A DNA stretch of 29,768 nt from an uncultured Acidobacteriota bacterium (GTDB taxonomy: Bacteria > Acidobacteriota > JAAYUB01), in contig CALAMB010000104.1 in the NCBI GenBank assembly GCA_937925645.1, positions 1-29,768 of the forward strand, in the 5' to 3' direction. Below the pieces are notes generated by a model that saw only the letters and a list, made by a program, of their open reading frames with translations, was not told the DNA's origin and made no database searches. This document shows, piece by piece, positions 8,366 to 16,189 of the stretch. The position numbers and the translations under genes were made by a program. How positions within the stretch are numbered: position 1 is the first letter of the stretch; each line of letters starts with the position of its first letter.

Positions 8366-10333
8366 ATGTACTATCGGATCAAGGACGAGTTGGCGGAATG
8401 CCTGCAGGCGCGCCTGGCCGAGGCGTTCGGCATCACCCGGGAGCAGTACCGCGTCCAGGTGCAGTACCCGGCCCGGCTGGAATTCGGCGATTTCGGCGTG
8501 TCATTCCCGTTCGAGCTGGCCAAGGTGCTGCGCCGGTCGCCCCAGCAGATCGCCCAGCAGTTTCTCGACGGATTCCGGGCCCCTGCCTACGTCCGCCGGA
8601 TCGAGACCGCCGCCGGCGGCTACATCAACCTGGCCGTCGACCGCTGGCTCGTGTTCCAGGACGCTGTGCGCGCCCTGACGGCCGGCCGGCTGTGGCCGGA
8701 GTTCGAGCCGGACGCCGGCAAGACCATCGTGGAGCACACCAACATCAATCCCAACAAGGCGGCCCACATCGGCCACCTGCGCAACGCCATCCTGGGCGAC
8801 AGCCTCGTCCGCCTGCTCCGTTTCAACGGCAAGCGGGTGGAGGTGCAGAACTACATCGACAACACCGGCGTGCAAGTGGCCGACGTGGTGGTGGGCTTCC
8901 GGCACCTGGAGCAACAGGGGCCCGCCGAGGTCGCCGCCATCGAGGACCGGTTCGACTACGTCTGCTGGGACCTGTACGCGCGGGTGGCGCACTTCTACGA
9001 GGCGTCCGAGGCGAACGCCCGGCTCCGGGGCGAGGTGCTGCACCAGATCGAGGCGGGGGACAACGAGGTGGCCGAGCTGGCCGACCTGATCGCCACCCGG
9101 ATCGTCAACTGCCATCTCGACACCATGGAGCGGCTCGACATCCGCTACGACGTCCTGCCGCGGGAGAGCGACATCCTGCATCTCCATTTCTGGGACACCG
9201 CCTTCGGCCAGCTCAAGGCGCGCGGCGCGGCGGAGCTGGAGACGGCGGGCCCCAACGCCGGCTGCTGGGTCATGAGGTACCAGAAGGACGGGCAGGAGGA
9301 CACCAAGATTCTGGTCCGCTCCAACGGCACCGTGACCTACACCGGCAAGGACATCGCCTACCAGCTCTGGAAAATCGGGCAACTGGACCGGGACTTCCAT
9401 TACGAGCCGTTCCGCGCGTACGACGACGGCCACACGGTGTGGGCGTCCCGCAGCACGCCCGCGGACGAGTCGGACCTGCAGCCGCCCCGCTTCGGCGGTG
9501 GCGACTGGGTGTTCAACGTCATCGACGTCCGCCAGGCCTACACGCAGAACGTCGTCTTCGAGGGGTTGCGCCGGCTGGGGTACACCGACGAGGCGGCGCG
9601 CAGCGTGCACTTCGCCTACGAGATCGTGGCCCTGTCGCCGCGGTGCGCCCAGGAGCTGGGCTTCGAGCTGTCCGAAGAGGACCGCCAGCGCGCCCACGTC
9701 GAGGTCAGCGGGCGCAAGGGGCTGGGCGTGAAGGCCGACGACCTGCTGGACCGCCTCGAAGAGAAGGCGCGGCGTGAGGTGGACGTCCGGAACCCCGCCA
9801 TGCCGCCCGACCAGGCCGCCCGCACCGCGCGCGACATCGCCGTCGGCGCGCTGCGCTACTTCATGGTGCGGTATTCGCGGAAAGCCCTGATCGTTTTCGA
9901 TTTCGACGACGCCCTCAACTTCGACGGCGAGACGGGACCCTACCTGCAGTACTCCGCGGTGCGCGCCCGGAACATCGGGCTCAAGTACCGCGAGCACTTC
10001 GGGCAGGACGAGGCGGCGACGGCGGCGGCCCTCGACGGCCTGTCGGCTTTGCCCGCCATCGAGCTGCCCGACGACGTCTGGGAACTCCTGACGCAGGCGC
10101 TCAAGCTCCGCGACGCCGCCCGGGCCAGCCTGGCCGGCCAGGAGCTGGCCGCGTTCGCCAAATACCTCTACACCCTGGCCCAGCGGTTTTCGAACTTCTA
10201 CAACAAGCACCACATCATCGGCGAGGAGGATCCCGTGCGCCGGCTCGTCTTTCTGGCCGTGGTGCACATCTATTACCAGGGGATGCAGCGAGGTTTGGAC
10301 ATCCTGGGCATTCCCATACCGGAGCGGATGTGA
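8366..10333 (+). CDS. argS: Arginyl-tRNA synthetase
   Basis: This class I enzyme (655 residues) charges tRNA-Arg with arginine. The N-terminal Add-1 tRNA-recognition domain spans roughly 1-110. The catalytic domain has the HIGH motif at 134-137 within NPNKAAHIGHLRNA. The KMSK-equivalent loop reads SGRKGLGVKADD (about 447-458), a variant seen in some ArgRS groups. The C-terminal DALR anticodon-binding domain contains GETGPYLQYSAVRA. The start at 8366 has GAGGTG 5 nt upstream. The stop overlaps the GTG of the next gene, so the two are translationally coupled. A tRNA-Arg(CCT) gene, a possible substrate, lies at 16116. Confidence 0.96.
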   Translation: MYYRIKDELAECLQARLAEAFGITREQYRVQVQYPARLEFGDFGVSFPFELAKVLRRSPQQIAQQFLDGFRAPAYVRRIETAAGGYINLAVDRWLVFQDAVRALTAGRLWPEFEPDAGKTIVEHTNINPNKAAHIGHLRNAILGDSLVRLLRFNGKRVEVQNYIDNTGVQVADVVVGFRHLEQQGPAEVAAIEDRFDYVCWDLYARVAHFYEASEANARLRGEVLHQIEAGDNEVAELADLIATRIVNCHLDTMERLDIRYDVLPRESDILHLHFWDTAFGQLKARGAAELETAGPNAGCWVMRYQKDGQEDTKILVRSNGTVTYTGKDIAYQLWKIGQLDRDFHYEPFRAYDDGHTVWASRSTPADESDLQPPRFGGGDWVFNVIDVRQAYTQNVVFEGLRRLGYTDEAARSVHFAYEIVALSPRCAQELGFELSEEDRQRAHVEVSGRKGLGVKADDLLDRLEEKARREVDVRNPAMPPDQAARTARDIAVGALRYFMVRYSRKALIVFDFDDALNFDGETGPYLQYSAVRARNIGLKYREHFGQDEAATAAALDGLSALPAIELPDDVWELLTQALKLRDAARASLAGQELAAFAKYLYTLAQRFSNFYNKHHIIGEEDPVRRLVFLAVVHIYYQGMQRGLDILGIPIPERM

Positions 10334-10824
10334 CGAAACGATCCCGGATCCTGCCGGCCCTGGCCCTGGCCGTGGCGCTGCCCGCGTGCCTGCTGGCGCG
10401 CGACTACAGCTACGACCTCTTCACCGTCGAGGAGGTGAACAAGCTGCGCATGGCCACCCCGGTCAAGTGCGCCAAGCTGCACGAGCAGGTGGTGACGCGC
10501 TATGTCAAGGCGATCCAGCACGCCGTGCAGATGCGCAACTACGAGCGGACCGCCAAGCTCGGCGACCAGCTCAGCCAGGTGATGGACTACGTGCTGCGCG
10601 ACGTCCGGGTGTGCTTCGACAATCCGAAAAACCGGAACAACAAGCTGATCCGCCAGGTGGAGATCCAGTTCCGCAAGCACGCCGTGCTTCTGGAAGGGAT
10701 CCAGCGCGACCTGCCCCTCATCCACCGGGGGGGGCTCGATCCGCCGGTCCGCAAGCTGATCTACATCCGGCGCCAGCTCTTCCGGTTCATCAACAACCTC
10801 GACGAGGAGGCCGTGTTCGAATGA
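10330..10824 (+). CDS. Small exported helical protein, function unknown (first of a pair)
   Basis: This 164-residue protein starts with GTG inside the argS stop region (GTGA overlap), with GGAG 5 nt upstream. Residues 1-23 form a signal peptide: a basic start (TKRSR), a hydrophobic core, and possible cleavage after CLLA. A cysteine at 20 could also suggest a weak lipobox. The mature part is predicted to be all helical and rich in charged residues, with two cysteines (in VKCAKLHEQ and VRVCFDNPK). I recognise no family. The next gene encodes a protein of similar size and composition and overlaps this one by 4 nt, so the two probably act together in the periplasm. Confidence 0.8.
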   Translation: MTKRSRILPALALAVALPACLLARDYSYDLFTVEEVNKLRMATPVKCAKLHEQVVTRYVKAIQHAVQMRNYERTAKLGDQLSQVMDYVLRDVRVCFDNPKNRNNKLIRQVEIQFRKHAVLLEGIQRDLPLIHRGGLDPPVRKLIYIRRQLFRFINNLDEEAVFE

Positions 10825-11351
10825 CGCGCGCCCTGGCCGCCGCATGGCTGGTGTTGGCGATGCTCGCCGGCTGGAGCCGGTCCGCCGACGACTACCTGTT
10901 GCCGAAAGAGGACACGCTGCTCCGCGACGCCGAGGGCTTCGAGCTGCGCAGTTACTACCGGCTGCGCGTCGTCTCCCGCCGGATCGACGCGCTGGCGTGC
11001 CGCCACCGCCCGGACAAAGCGTACGACTGCCAAAAGCTCCGCGACCGGGACCCCCTCATCGGCGCGCTCGACGACCGGTCCGACGAGCGGCTGCTCCGCG
11101 ACTACCGCGAGGCGCTCCGGGTCATGCTGCTGAACGTGGAGGACGTCTTCGCGTCCCACCGCGGCCGGGTCGTGGAGAGGGTCCTGACCGACTTGAAGAA
11201 GCAGGCGGATCACGACGTCGAGGTTCTCGACGCGATCGAGGCCCCCCTGAAGGAGCCGGCCGAGCTCCGGACCGCCTGGGAGCAGGCGCGGTCTCTGGCG
11301 CTCAAAGCCGCCGCCGGGGCCCGCAAGGGTCTCGAGCGCATTTCCCGGTGA
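10821..11351 (+). CDS. Small exported helical protein, function unknown (second of a pair)
   Basis: This 176-residue protein has its ATG within the ATGA overlap with the preceding gene. Residues 1-21 look like a signal peptide (hydrophobic AAAWLVLAMLAG), with likely cleavage near SRSA. The mature protein is charged and mostly helical, with two cysteines 11 residues apart (ALACRHRP and AYDCQKL) that could form a disulfide. Its central region (RDYREALRVMLLNVEDVF, then a helix near DHDVEVLDAIE) lines up loosely with the neighbour, suggesting distant paralogy. der follows 10 nt later. Function unknown. Confidence 0.78.
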   Translation: MTRALAAAWLVLAMLAGWSRSADDYLLPKEDTLLRDAEGFELRSYYRLRVVSRRIDALACRHRPDKAYDCQKLRDRDPLIGALDDRSDERLLRDYREALRVMLLNVEDVFASHRGRVVERVLTDLKKQADHDVEVLDAIEAPLKEPAELRTAWEQARSLALKAAAGARKGLERISR

Positions 11352-11361
11352 CGAGGTGCCC

Positions 11362-12678
11362 GTGTCCGATTCCGCGCTCCCCGTGGTGGTGATCATCGGC
11401 CGGCCCAACGTGGGCAAATCCACTCTGTTCAACGCCCTGGTGGGCAACCGCCGCGCCATCGTCGGCGACGAGCCGGGTATCACCCGCGACCGGCTCTACG
11501 GCCAGGTGGACTGGAACGGCAAGCGGTTCCGGCTGGCGGACACCGGCGGCATCCTGCCCGATGAGCGCGAACGGATTCCACGCGAAATCCTCAAGCAGGC
11601 GGCGGTGGCCCTGGCCGAGGCGGCGGCGGTGCTGGTGGTGGTCGACGCCGCCGCGGGGGTTCATCCCATGGACGCGGTGATCCACCGCCTGGTGGTGGAG
11701 TCGGGCCGGCCGTTTTACCTGGTGGCCAACAAGGTGGACGACCCGCGCCACGAGGCCAACACCCTGTCATTCTACGAGTTCGGCGTCGACTACGTCTATC
11801 CGGTGTCGGCGGAACACAAGCGCGGGCTGGACACCCTCCTCGAGACGGTGTGCGCCGACTTTCCCGTCTCGGACGCCCCGGACGCGCCGCCCCCCGAGAC
11901 GCGCGTCGCCATCATCGGCCGCCCGAACGTGGGCAAATCGTCGCTGGTGAATGCGCTGGTCGGCTCCGAGCGGGTTATCGTGAGCGAGATCCCCGGCACC
12001 ACCCGCGACGCGGTGGACACCGAGCTCGAGACCGACGGCTGCCGCTACCGGCTCATCGACACGGCGGGGATTCGCAAGAAGAGCCGCACCCACCTGCACG
12101 CGGAGAAGCTGAGCGTCATTCTCGCCCGCAAGCACCTGGAGCAGGCGGATCTGGCGGTGCTGCTCCTCGATCCCGTCGAGGGCGTGACCCACACCGACGC
12201 CACCATCGCCAGCTACGCGGTGGAGGCCGGCCAGGCGCTGATCCTGGGCATCAACAAGCTGGATCTCATCGCCGATCCCGACCGTTTTCGCAAGGAGTTC
12301 CAGGCGGAAACCAGGCGCAGGCTCCGCTTCCTCGACTACGCGCCGCTGGTTTTCTTTTCGGCGAAGACTGGCCGGAACGTCCCCCGGCTGTTCCCCGTGA
12401 TGCGCCGGGCCGCGGAGACCCGCCGCCTCCGGATCACCACCGGCACGCTCAACGCGTTCTTCCGGAAAATGCTCCGCGAACGGCAGATCCAGGCCCTGCC
12501 CGCGGAAGACCACGGCGTCAAGTACATGACCCAGGTTGCGGTGGCGCCGCCCACCTTCGTGGTCTTTCTGCGCCGCGGCCAGCGGCTGGCCGTGTCCGAG
12601 GAGCGGTTCATCATCAATCAAATACGCGGGGAGTTTGAGTTTTACGCCAATCCGATCCGCTTGATCCAGCGCAGTTGA
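11362..12678 (+). CDS. der: Ribosome-assembly GTPase Der (EngA)
   Basis: Der is a GTPase with two tandem G domains and a KH-like C-terminal domain, required for 50S subunit maturation. Counted from the GTG at 11362 (438 residues), G1 of the first domain is GRPNVGKS at 13-20, followed by DTGG and NKVD. The second domain begins about 182 with another GRPNVGKS (187-194), then DTAG and NKLD. The C-terminal part (from about 350) has the KH-like segment ending in EFEFYANPIRL. GTG 11362 is preferred because GAGG lies 5 nt upstream. GTG 11356 would add two residues and cannot be excluded. It follows the two exported proteins closely and is the last gene before a new promoter. Confidence 0.95.
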   Translation: MSDSALPVVVIIGRPNVGKSTLFNALVGNRRAIVGDEPGITRDRLYGQVDWNGKRFRLADTGGILPDERERIPREILKQAAVALAEAAAVLVVVDAAAGVHPMDAVIHRLVVESGRPFYLVANKVDDPRHEANTLSFYEFGVDYVYPVSAEHKRGLDTLLETVCADFPVSDAPDAPPPETRVAIIGRPNVGKSSLVNALVGSERVIVSEIPGTTRDAVDTELETDGCRYRLIDTAGIRKKSRTHLHAEKLSVILARKHLEQADLAVLLLDPVEGVTHTDATIASYAVEAGQALILGINKLDLIADPDRFRKEFQAETRRRLRFLDYAPLVFFSAKTGRNVPRLFPVMRRAAETRRLRITTGTLNAFFRKMLRERQIQALPAEDHGVKYMTQVAVAPPTFVVFLRRGQRLAVSEERFIINQIRGEFEFYANPIRLIQRS

Positions 12679-12692
12679 AACCTCGGTGGTTA

Positions 12693-12721
12693 TTGACAAA
12701 TCGCTTCACGCATCTTATGAT
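12693..12721 (+). promoter_or_regulatory. Strong sigma70-type promoter of the HU/IHF-MerR operon
   Basis: TTGACA (12693-12698, 6 of 6) and TATGAT (12716-12721, 5 of 6) are spaced exactly 17 nt. The leader to the ATG at 12764 is about 36 nt and carries an AGGA ribosome site. This is among the best promoter matches in the window. Confidence 0.75.
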
Positions 12722-12763
12722 GAGTGACAGGCGACACCGAACACCCGTCCGCAGGATGGTCAC

Positions 12764-13054
12764 ATGAAGCGCGCAGGGATCGAGGAACAGGTCTATTCCG
12801 CCCACGGCGGCCTGACCCACCGGGAGGTGGAGGCGGTGGTGTCCGCAGTGCTCGATTTGATCAAGGATGCCCTGGTCAGGGGCGAACGGGTCAAGCTCAA
12901 GGGGTTCGGCGTCATGGAGACGGTCAGCCGGAAGGGGAAGCGGGGCAAGCATCCGAAGACGGGCCAGATCGTCGTGGTCCCTCCCCGGAATACCGTCGTC
13001 TACCATTACTCCCGGAACGCGTGGCTGGGTGTCGACGATGGAAGTGAAGAGTAA
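12764..13054 (+). CDS. HU/IHF-family DNA-binding protein
   Basis: This 96-residue protein is of the HU/IHF architectural family, which bends DNA as a dimer. It shows the two-helix N-terminal half ([18 protein letters not shown]), the [11 protein letters not shown] strand motif, and the beta arm [19 protein letters not shown]. The arm has Pro-Pro where many members have Ile-Pro. The C-terminal tail ([15 protein letters not shown]) is acidic and less conserved than usual HU ends. Position before a MerR-type gene resembles the ihfA-merR arrangement known from several phyla, so an IHF-alpha role is likely but not certain. The ATG at 12764 has AGGA about 8 nt upstream. Confidence 0.9.
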   Translation: MKRAGIEEQVYSAHGGLTHREVEAVVSAVLDLIKDALVRGERVKLKGFGVMETVSRKGKRGKHPKTGQIVVVPPRNTVVYHYSRNAWLGVDDGSEE

Positions 13055-13445
13055 GCTGTACTACAAAATCGGCGAAGTGTGTGAGATCACCGGGATCGAA
13101 GCACACGTGCTCCGGTACTGGGAATCGGAATTCCCGGTTCTGCATCCGCTGAAAAACAGCGCCGGCCAGCGCGTGTACCGCCAAAAGGATATCGAGCTGG
13201 TGCTGCGCATCAAGCAGCTCCTCTACCAGGACGGCTTCACCATCGCCGGGGCCAAGCGCCGGATCCGGGAATCGCTGGGCGGCCACCGGCCCGCCTCCGA
13301 GTCCGAAGACGCGCCGGCCGCCCCCGCCGCCGCGGCCGTGCCGGCTGCGCCGGCCGTCGGGCCTGATCCCATGGCCCACCGCCGGCTGCGGGCGGAGCTG
13401 CAGGAGATCCTCGATCTCCTGGAACGGTGGGAACTTCCTTCGTGA
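13038..13445 (+). CDS. MerR-family transcriptional regulator without effector domain
   Basis: This 135-residue protein has a MerR winged helix at residues 8-78 ([20 protein letters not shown], then the [18 protein letters not shown] region). An Ala/Pro-rich linker (about 88-112) and a short helix (116-131, [15 protein letters not shown]) follow. The helix could pair two subunits. No metal or drug-binding domain is present. The ATG at 13038 overlaps the HU/IHF gene by 17 nt, so expression is coupled. Proteins of this short type next to ihfA are common but, to my knowledge, poorly characterised. Targets are unknown. Confidence 0.88.
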   Translation: MEVKSKLYYKIGEVCEITGIEAHVLRYWESEFPVLHPLKNSAGQRVYRQKDIELVLRIKQLLYQDGFTIAGAKRRIRESLGGHRPASESEDAPAAPAAAAVPAAPAVGPDPMAHRRLRAELQEILDLLERWELPS

Positions 13446-13458
13446 CCGGATTTTCTCC

Positions 13459-13487
13459 TTGACGCCCCGGTGTTCCGAGCATACAAT
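13459..13487 (+). promoter_or_regulatory. Strong sigma70-type promoter for tRNA-Pro(GGG) and surE-pcm
   Basis: TTGACG (13459-13464, 5 of 6) and TACAAT (13482-13487, 5 of 6) are spaced by 17 nt. The predicted start is about 30 nt before the tRNA 5' end at 13526. It lies 13 nt after the MerR stop codon. Confidence 0.75.
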
Positions 13488-13525
13488 AGCGCTCTTTTTG
13501 GGCGGATATTTCAACGGTTCAGCGT

Positions 13526-13602
13526 CGGGACGTAGCGCAGCCTGGTAGCGCACACGCTTGGGGTGCGTGTGGTCGGAGGTTCAAATCCTCTCGTCCCGAC
13601 CA
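13526..13602 (+). tRNA. tRNA-Pro (anticodon GGG), CCA encoded
   Basis: A full cloverleaf can be folded. The acceptor stem is CGGGACG/CGTCCCG and the D stem GCGC/GCGC. The anticodon stem CACGC/GCGTG encloses loop TTGGGGT, with anticodon GGG at 13560-13562. The T arm is GGAGG-TTCAAAT-CCTCT. A73 and an encoded CCA follow. It reads proline codons CCC and CCU. It is followed by a run of eight T and, 32 nt later, surE. Confidence 0.95.
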
Positions 13603-13607
13603 TTTTT
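13572..13607 (+). repeat. 36-nt direct repeat shared by the two tRNA-Pro genes
   Basis: Positions 13572-13607 and 15181-15216 match at 35 of 36 bases, covering the variable loop, T arm, 3' acceptor strand, CCA and the first five T after it. The intervening 1.6 kb carries surE and pcm. Most of the similarity is explained by both genes being tRNA-Pro; the match continuing past the CCA is the less expected part. Confidence 0.6.
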
Positions 13608-13634
13608 TTTATCCGGTTCCTCCTTCCGGTTCAC

Positions 13635-14384
13635 ATGAGCGGGGCATTCCTGATACTCCTCACCAACGACGACGGAATCGGCGCGCCGGGGCTCACGCAC
13701 CTGGAGCGCGGTCTGGCCCCCCTGGGGCGGGTCGTCACCGTGGCTCCCGCCGGCGAGCGGAGCGCCGCGTCCCATTCGCTCACGCTCATGTCGCCGCTCC
13801 GCATCAACGCGGCCGGCGACGACCGGTACGCCGTGGACGGGACCACCGCCGACTGCATCCTCGTCGCCATGAACAAGATTCTCCGGCAACCGCCGCACCT
13901 GGTGGTTTCGGGGATCAACGCCGGCAACAACCTGGGCGACGACACGGTGTATTCCGGCACGGTGGCCGGCGCCCGCGAGGGCTCCATGTACGGCGTCCCG
14001 TCCGTCGCCTTCTCGCTGCGCTACGCCGCGGTGATGGACTTCGCCTTCTGGGCCGGCCAGGCGGCGGCGCTCTGCCGGCGGCTCCTGGACAGCCCGCTGC
14101 CGCCGGGGATCTTCCTCAACGTGAATTTCCCCGACGCCCCGCCGCGCGGCGTCCGCACCACCCGGCTGAGCCGGAAGTTCGCCCGCTCCTCCATCTACGA
14201 GAACGACGATCCGCGCGGCCTGAAGTACTACTGGATCGGCGAGGACGAGAGCTCCTGGGACCAGGCGGACGACACCGACTTCTGGGCCGTGACCCACGGC
14301 TACGTTTCCATCTCGCCCCTGCACCGCGACCAGACCTCGTATGACCTGATCGAGGCGGTCCGGGAGATCTATGAGCAGGACTGA
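13635..14384 (+). CDS. surE: 5'-nucleotidase SurE
   Basis: SurE is a metal-dependent phosphatase of 249 residues that removes the phosphate from nucleoside 5'- and 3'-monophosphates, linked to stationary-phase survival. Metal ligands are visible: Asp12-Asp13 in LLTNDDGIGAPG, Ser43 in GERSAAS, and Asn96 in SGINAGNNLG. The frame runs upstream into the tRNA. The ATG at 13635 is chosen because the family motif begins eight residues later. No good Shine-Dalgarno is seen; the leader instead contains CCTCC. The 3' end overlaps pcm by 14 nt, the classic surE-pcm pair. Confidence 0.95.
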   Translation: MSGAFLILLTNDDGIGAPGLTHLERGLAPLGRVVTVAPAGERSAASHSLTLMSPLRINAAGDDRYAVDGTTADCILVAMNKILRQPPHLVVSGINAGNNLGDDTVYSGTVAGAREGSMYGVPSVAFSLRYAAVMDFAFWAGQAAALCRRLLDSPLPPGIFLNVNFPDAPPRGVRTTRLSRKFARSSIYENDDPRGLKYYWIGEDESSWDQADDTDFWAVTHGYVSISPLHRDQTSYDLIEAVREIYEQD

Positions 14385-15030
14385 CCGGGCGCTGGCCGCG
14401 GCCCGCCACGCGCTGGTCCAACTCCTCGAGCGGGAAGGCGCCCTCGCCACCCCGGCGGTGGCGGACGCGTTCCGACAGACACCCCGGCACCTCTTCGTGC
14501 CGGCCGATCTCGTCGCGGAGGCCTACGCCAACCGCGCCCTCCCCGTCGATTGCGGACAGACGATCAGCCAGCCGTGGATGGTGGCCGTCATGACGGAGCT
14601 GCTGAACCCCGCGCCGCACCACACCATCCTGGAGATCGGCACGGGCACCGGCTACCAGGCCGCGATCCTGGCCCGGCTCTGCCGCCGCGTGGTGACGGTG
14701 GAGCGGATTCCCGAGCTCTGCGAACAGGCGGCGCGCCGCTTCCGCGAACTCGGCCTGACCAACATCGTCGGCCGCATCGGCGACGGGACTCTCGGCTGGC
14801 CGGCGGACGGGCCTTACGACGGCATCGTGGTGACGGCAGGCGCGCCGGCAGTGCCCGCGGCCCTGGGCGCGCAGCTGCGCGATGGCGGCGTCATGGCCAT
14901 CCCGGTGGGCGACCGGTTCCGCCAGACGCTGCTCACAGTCCGGCGGGTGGGCGATGCCTTCACCACCGAGGAACACGGCGCCTGCGTCTTCGTCCGCCTC
15001 ATCGGCCGGGACGGGTGGACGGCCGAGTGA
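14371..15030 (+). CDS. pcm: Protein-L-isoaspartate O-methyltransferase
   Basis: Pcm repairs damaged proteins by methylating isoaspartyl residues with S-adenosylmethionine. This 219-residue enzyme has the usual size. Diagnostic segments are GQTISQPWMVAVMTELL (62-78), the SAM-binding loop EIGTGTGYQAAIL (88-100), and the VTAGAPAVPAAL region. The start overlaps surE by 14 nt, suggesting translational coupling. Both products belong to stress and stationary-phase maintenance. Confidence 0.95.
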   Translation: MSRTDRALAAARHALVQLLEREGALATPAVADAFRQTPRHLFVPADLVAEAYANRALPVDCGQTISQPWMVAVMTELLNPAPHHTILEIGTGTGYQAAILARLCRRVVTVERIPELCEQAARRFRELGLTNIVGRIGDGTLGWPADGPYDGIVVTAGAPAVPAALGAQLRDGGVMAIPVGDRFRQTLLTVRRVGDAFTTEEHGACVFVRLIGRDGWTAE

Positions 15031-15039
15031 CGCGGCCGC

Positions 15040-15058
15040 CGGCGGAGAGTTTCCGCCG
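15040..15058 (+). terminator. GC-rich hairpin after pcm, possible terminator
   Basis: CGGCGGA (15040-15046) and TCCGCCG (15052-15058) form a 7-bp stem with loop GAGTT, 10 nt after the pcm stop and before the next tRNA promoter. There is no T-run after it, so it is at best a weak intrinsic or factor-dependent terminator. Confidence 0.25.
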
Positions 15059-15084
15059 CGGCGGATCGGTCGCCACCTTTTCGC

Positions 15085-15113
15085 TTGACTCCCCCGGTAA
15101 AAGGTGGTTAAAT
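15085..15113 (+). promoter_or_regulatory. Sigma70-type promoter for tRNA-Pro(CGG), acyP and apt
   Basis: TTGACT (15085-15090, 5 of 6) and TTAAAT (15108-15113, 4 of 6) are spaced by 17 nt, 20 nt before the tRNA at 15134. Geometry matches the promoters before the other two tRNA genes. Confidence 0.6.
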
Positions 15114-15133
15114 CCGCATTCGATTTTCTGAGT

Positions 15134-15211
<78 letters not shown>

Positions 15212-15221
15212 TTTTTATTTT

Positions 15222-15491
15222 ATGCCCACCCGTTTCGAGGTCAGCGGATTGGTTCAGGGTGTCGGGTACCGGTACTTCGTGTACCGACAGGCGGTCCGCC
15301 TGGGTTTGCGCGGCTTCGTCCGCAACCAGCCCGACGGCTCCGTCGAAGTGGTGGCGGAGGGGACTCCGGACGCCCTGCGGGAGTTGGCGGTGTTGCTGCA
15401 ACGGGGCCCCGCCCACGCGCAGGTGACTCACGTGGCTCGCTGCTCCGTCGCGGCCGTGCCGGTGGGCGCAGACTTCCGCATCGAGGTGTGA
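15222..15491 (+). CDS. acyP: Acylphosphatase
   Basis: This small enzyme of 89 residues hydrolyses acylphosphates such as carbamoyl- or acetyl-phosphate. It shows the signature GLVQGVGYRYFVYRQA with catalytic Arg17 and GFVRNQPDGSVEVVAEG with catalytic Asn35. The ATG at 15222 lies 10 nt after the tRNA-Pro CCA within an A/T-rich stretch and lacks any Shine-Dalgarno. After tRNA processing its mRNA would have an almost absent leader. apt follows 2 nt after the stop. Confidence 0.92.
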   Translation: MPTRFEVSGLVQGVGYRYFVYRQAVRLGLRGFVRNQPDGSVEVVAEGTPDALRELAVLLQRGPAHAQVTHVARCSVAAVPVGADFRIEV

Positions 15492-15493
15492 CG

Positions 15494-16015
15494 ATGGAAG
15501 CACTCAAGCAGATCGTGCGCGAGATCCCCGATTTCCCCAAGCCGGGCATCCTCTTTTACGACATCACCACCCTGCTGCGCGACGGGAAGGGCTTTGCCGA
15601 AGTCATCGACATCTTCGCCCGGCATTACCGCGATCAGAAGCTCGACGCCGTGGTGGGGGTCGAGGCCCGCGGGTTCATCTTCGCCGCCGCCGTGGCCAAC
15701 CGCCTGGGGCTGGGGTTCATCCCCGTGCGGAAGCCCGGCAAGCTGCCGTACCGCACGGTGAGCCAGTCGTACCAGCTTGAGTACGGCACCGACACTCTCG
15801 AAATGCACGCCGACGCCGTCCAACGTGGGGACCGGATCCTGCTCATTGACGACCTGATGGCCACGGGCGGCACCGCCCGGGCGGTCGCCGAGATGATCCG
15901 GGGTCAGGGGGGCGAGGTGGCCGGAATGGGCTTCGTCATCGAGCTCGAGTTCCTGAGCGGCCGCAAGTCCCTGCCCGGTTACGAAATCTTTTCCATCCTG
16001 AAGTACCAGAAGTAG
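15494..16015 (+). CDS. apt: Adenine phosphoribosyltransferase
   Basis: Apt salvages adenine to AMP with phosphoribosyl pyrophosphate. At 173 residues it has normal length. Family features are IPDFPKPGILFYDITTLL (11-28), VGVEARGFIFAAAVA (54-68), and the PRPP-binding loop ILLIDDLMATGGTA (about 115-128). The ATG at 15494 is preceded by GAGGTG overlapping the end of acyP, so translation is probably coupled. The open frame reads further upstream in the same phase, but family alignment places the start here. Confidence 0.95.
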   Translation: MEALKQIVREIPDFPKPGILFYDITTLLRDGKGFAEVIDIFARHYRDQKLDAVVGVEARGFIFAAAVANRLGLGFIPVRKPGKLPYRTVSQSYQLEYGTDTLEMHADAVQRGDRILLIDDLMATGGTARAVAEMIRGQGGEVAGMGFVIELEFLSGRKSLPGYEIFSILKYQK

Positions 16016-16056
16016 GCGGGCAACCGCAGAAATTGCAGACGGATCAGGTAATTCGG

Positions 16057-16085
16057 TTGACAAAGCAGGCAAATGGTGCTAAAAG
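16057..16085 (+). promoter_or_regulatory. Sigma70-type promoter for tRNA-Arg and the lipid operon
   Basis: TTGACA (16057-16062, 6 of 6) and TAAAAG (16080-16085, 4 of 6) are spaced by 17 nt, 30 nt before the tRNA-Arg 5' end. I see no other convincing promoter up to 25877, so it may drive the whole downstream block as well. Confidence 0.6.
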
Positions 16086-16115
16086 CACATTCTTATTTTC
16101 GGGCGGACAGGTTTC

Positions 16116-16189
16116 GCGCCTGTAGCTCAGGAGGATAGAGCACCGGATTCCTAATCCGGGTGTCGGGGGTTCGAATCCCTCCAGGCGCA
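16116..16189 (+). tRNA. tRNA-Arg (anticodon CCT), CCA not encoded
   Basis: The acceptor stem is GCGCCTG/CAGGCGC and the D stem GCTC/GAGC. The anticodon stem CCGGA/TCCGG encloses loop TTCCTAA, with anticodon CCT at 16150-16152. The T arm is GGGGG-TTCGAAT-CCCTC. Position 73 is A and the next bases are AGA, so the CCA must be added by nucleotidyltransferase, unlike both tRNA-Pro genes. It reads the rare arginine codon AGG. Confidence 0.93.

Noticed and set aside
13563..13634. Upstream extension of surE into tRNA-Pro
   Set aside because: The added residues are tRNA sequence; the family start motif begins just after the ATG at 13635.
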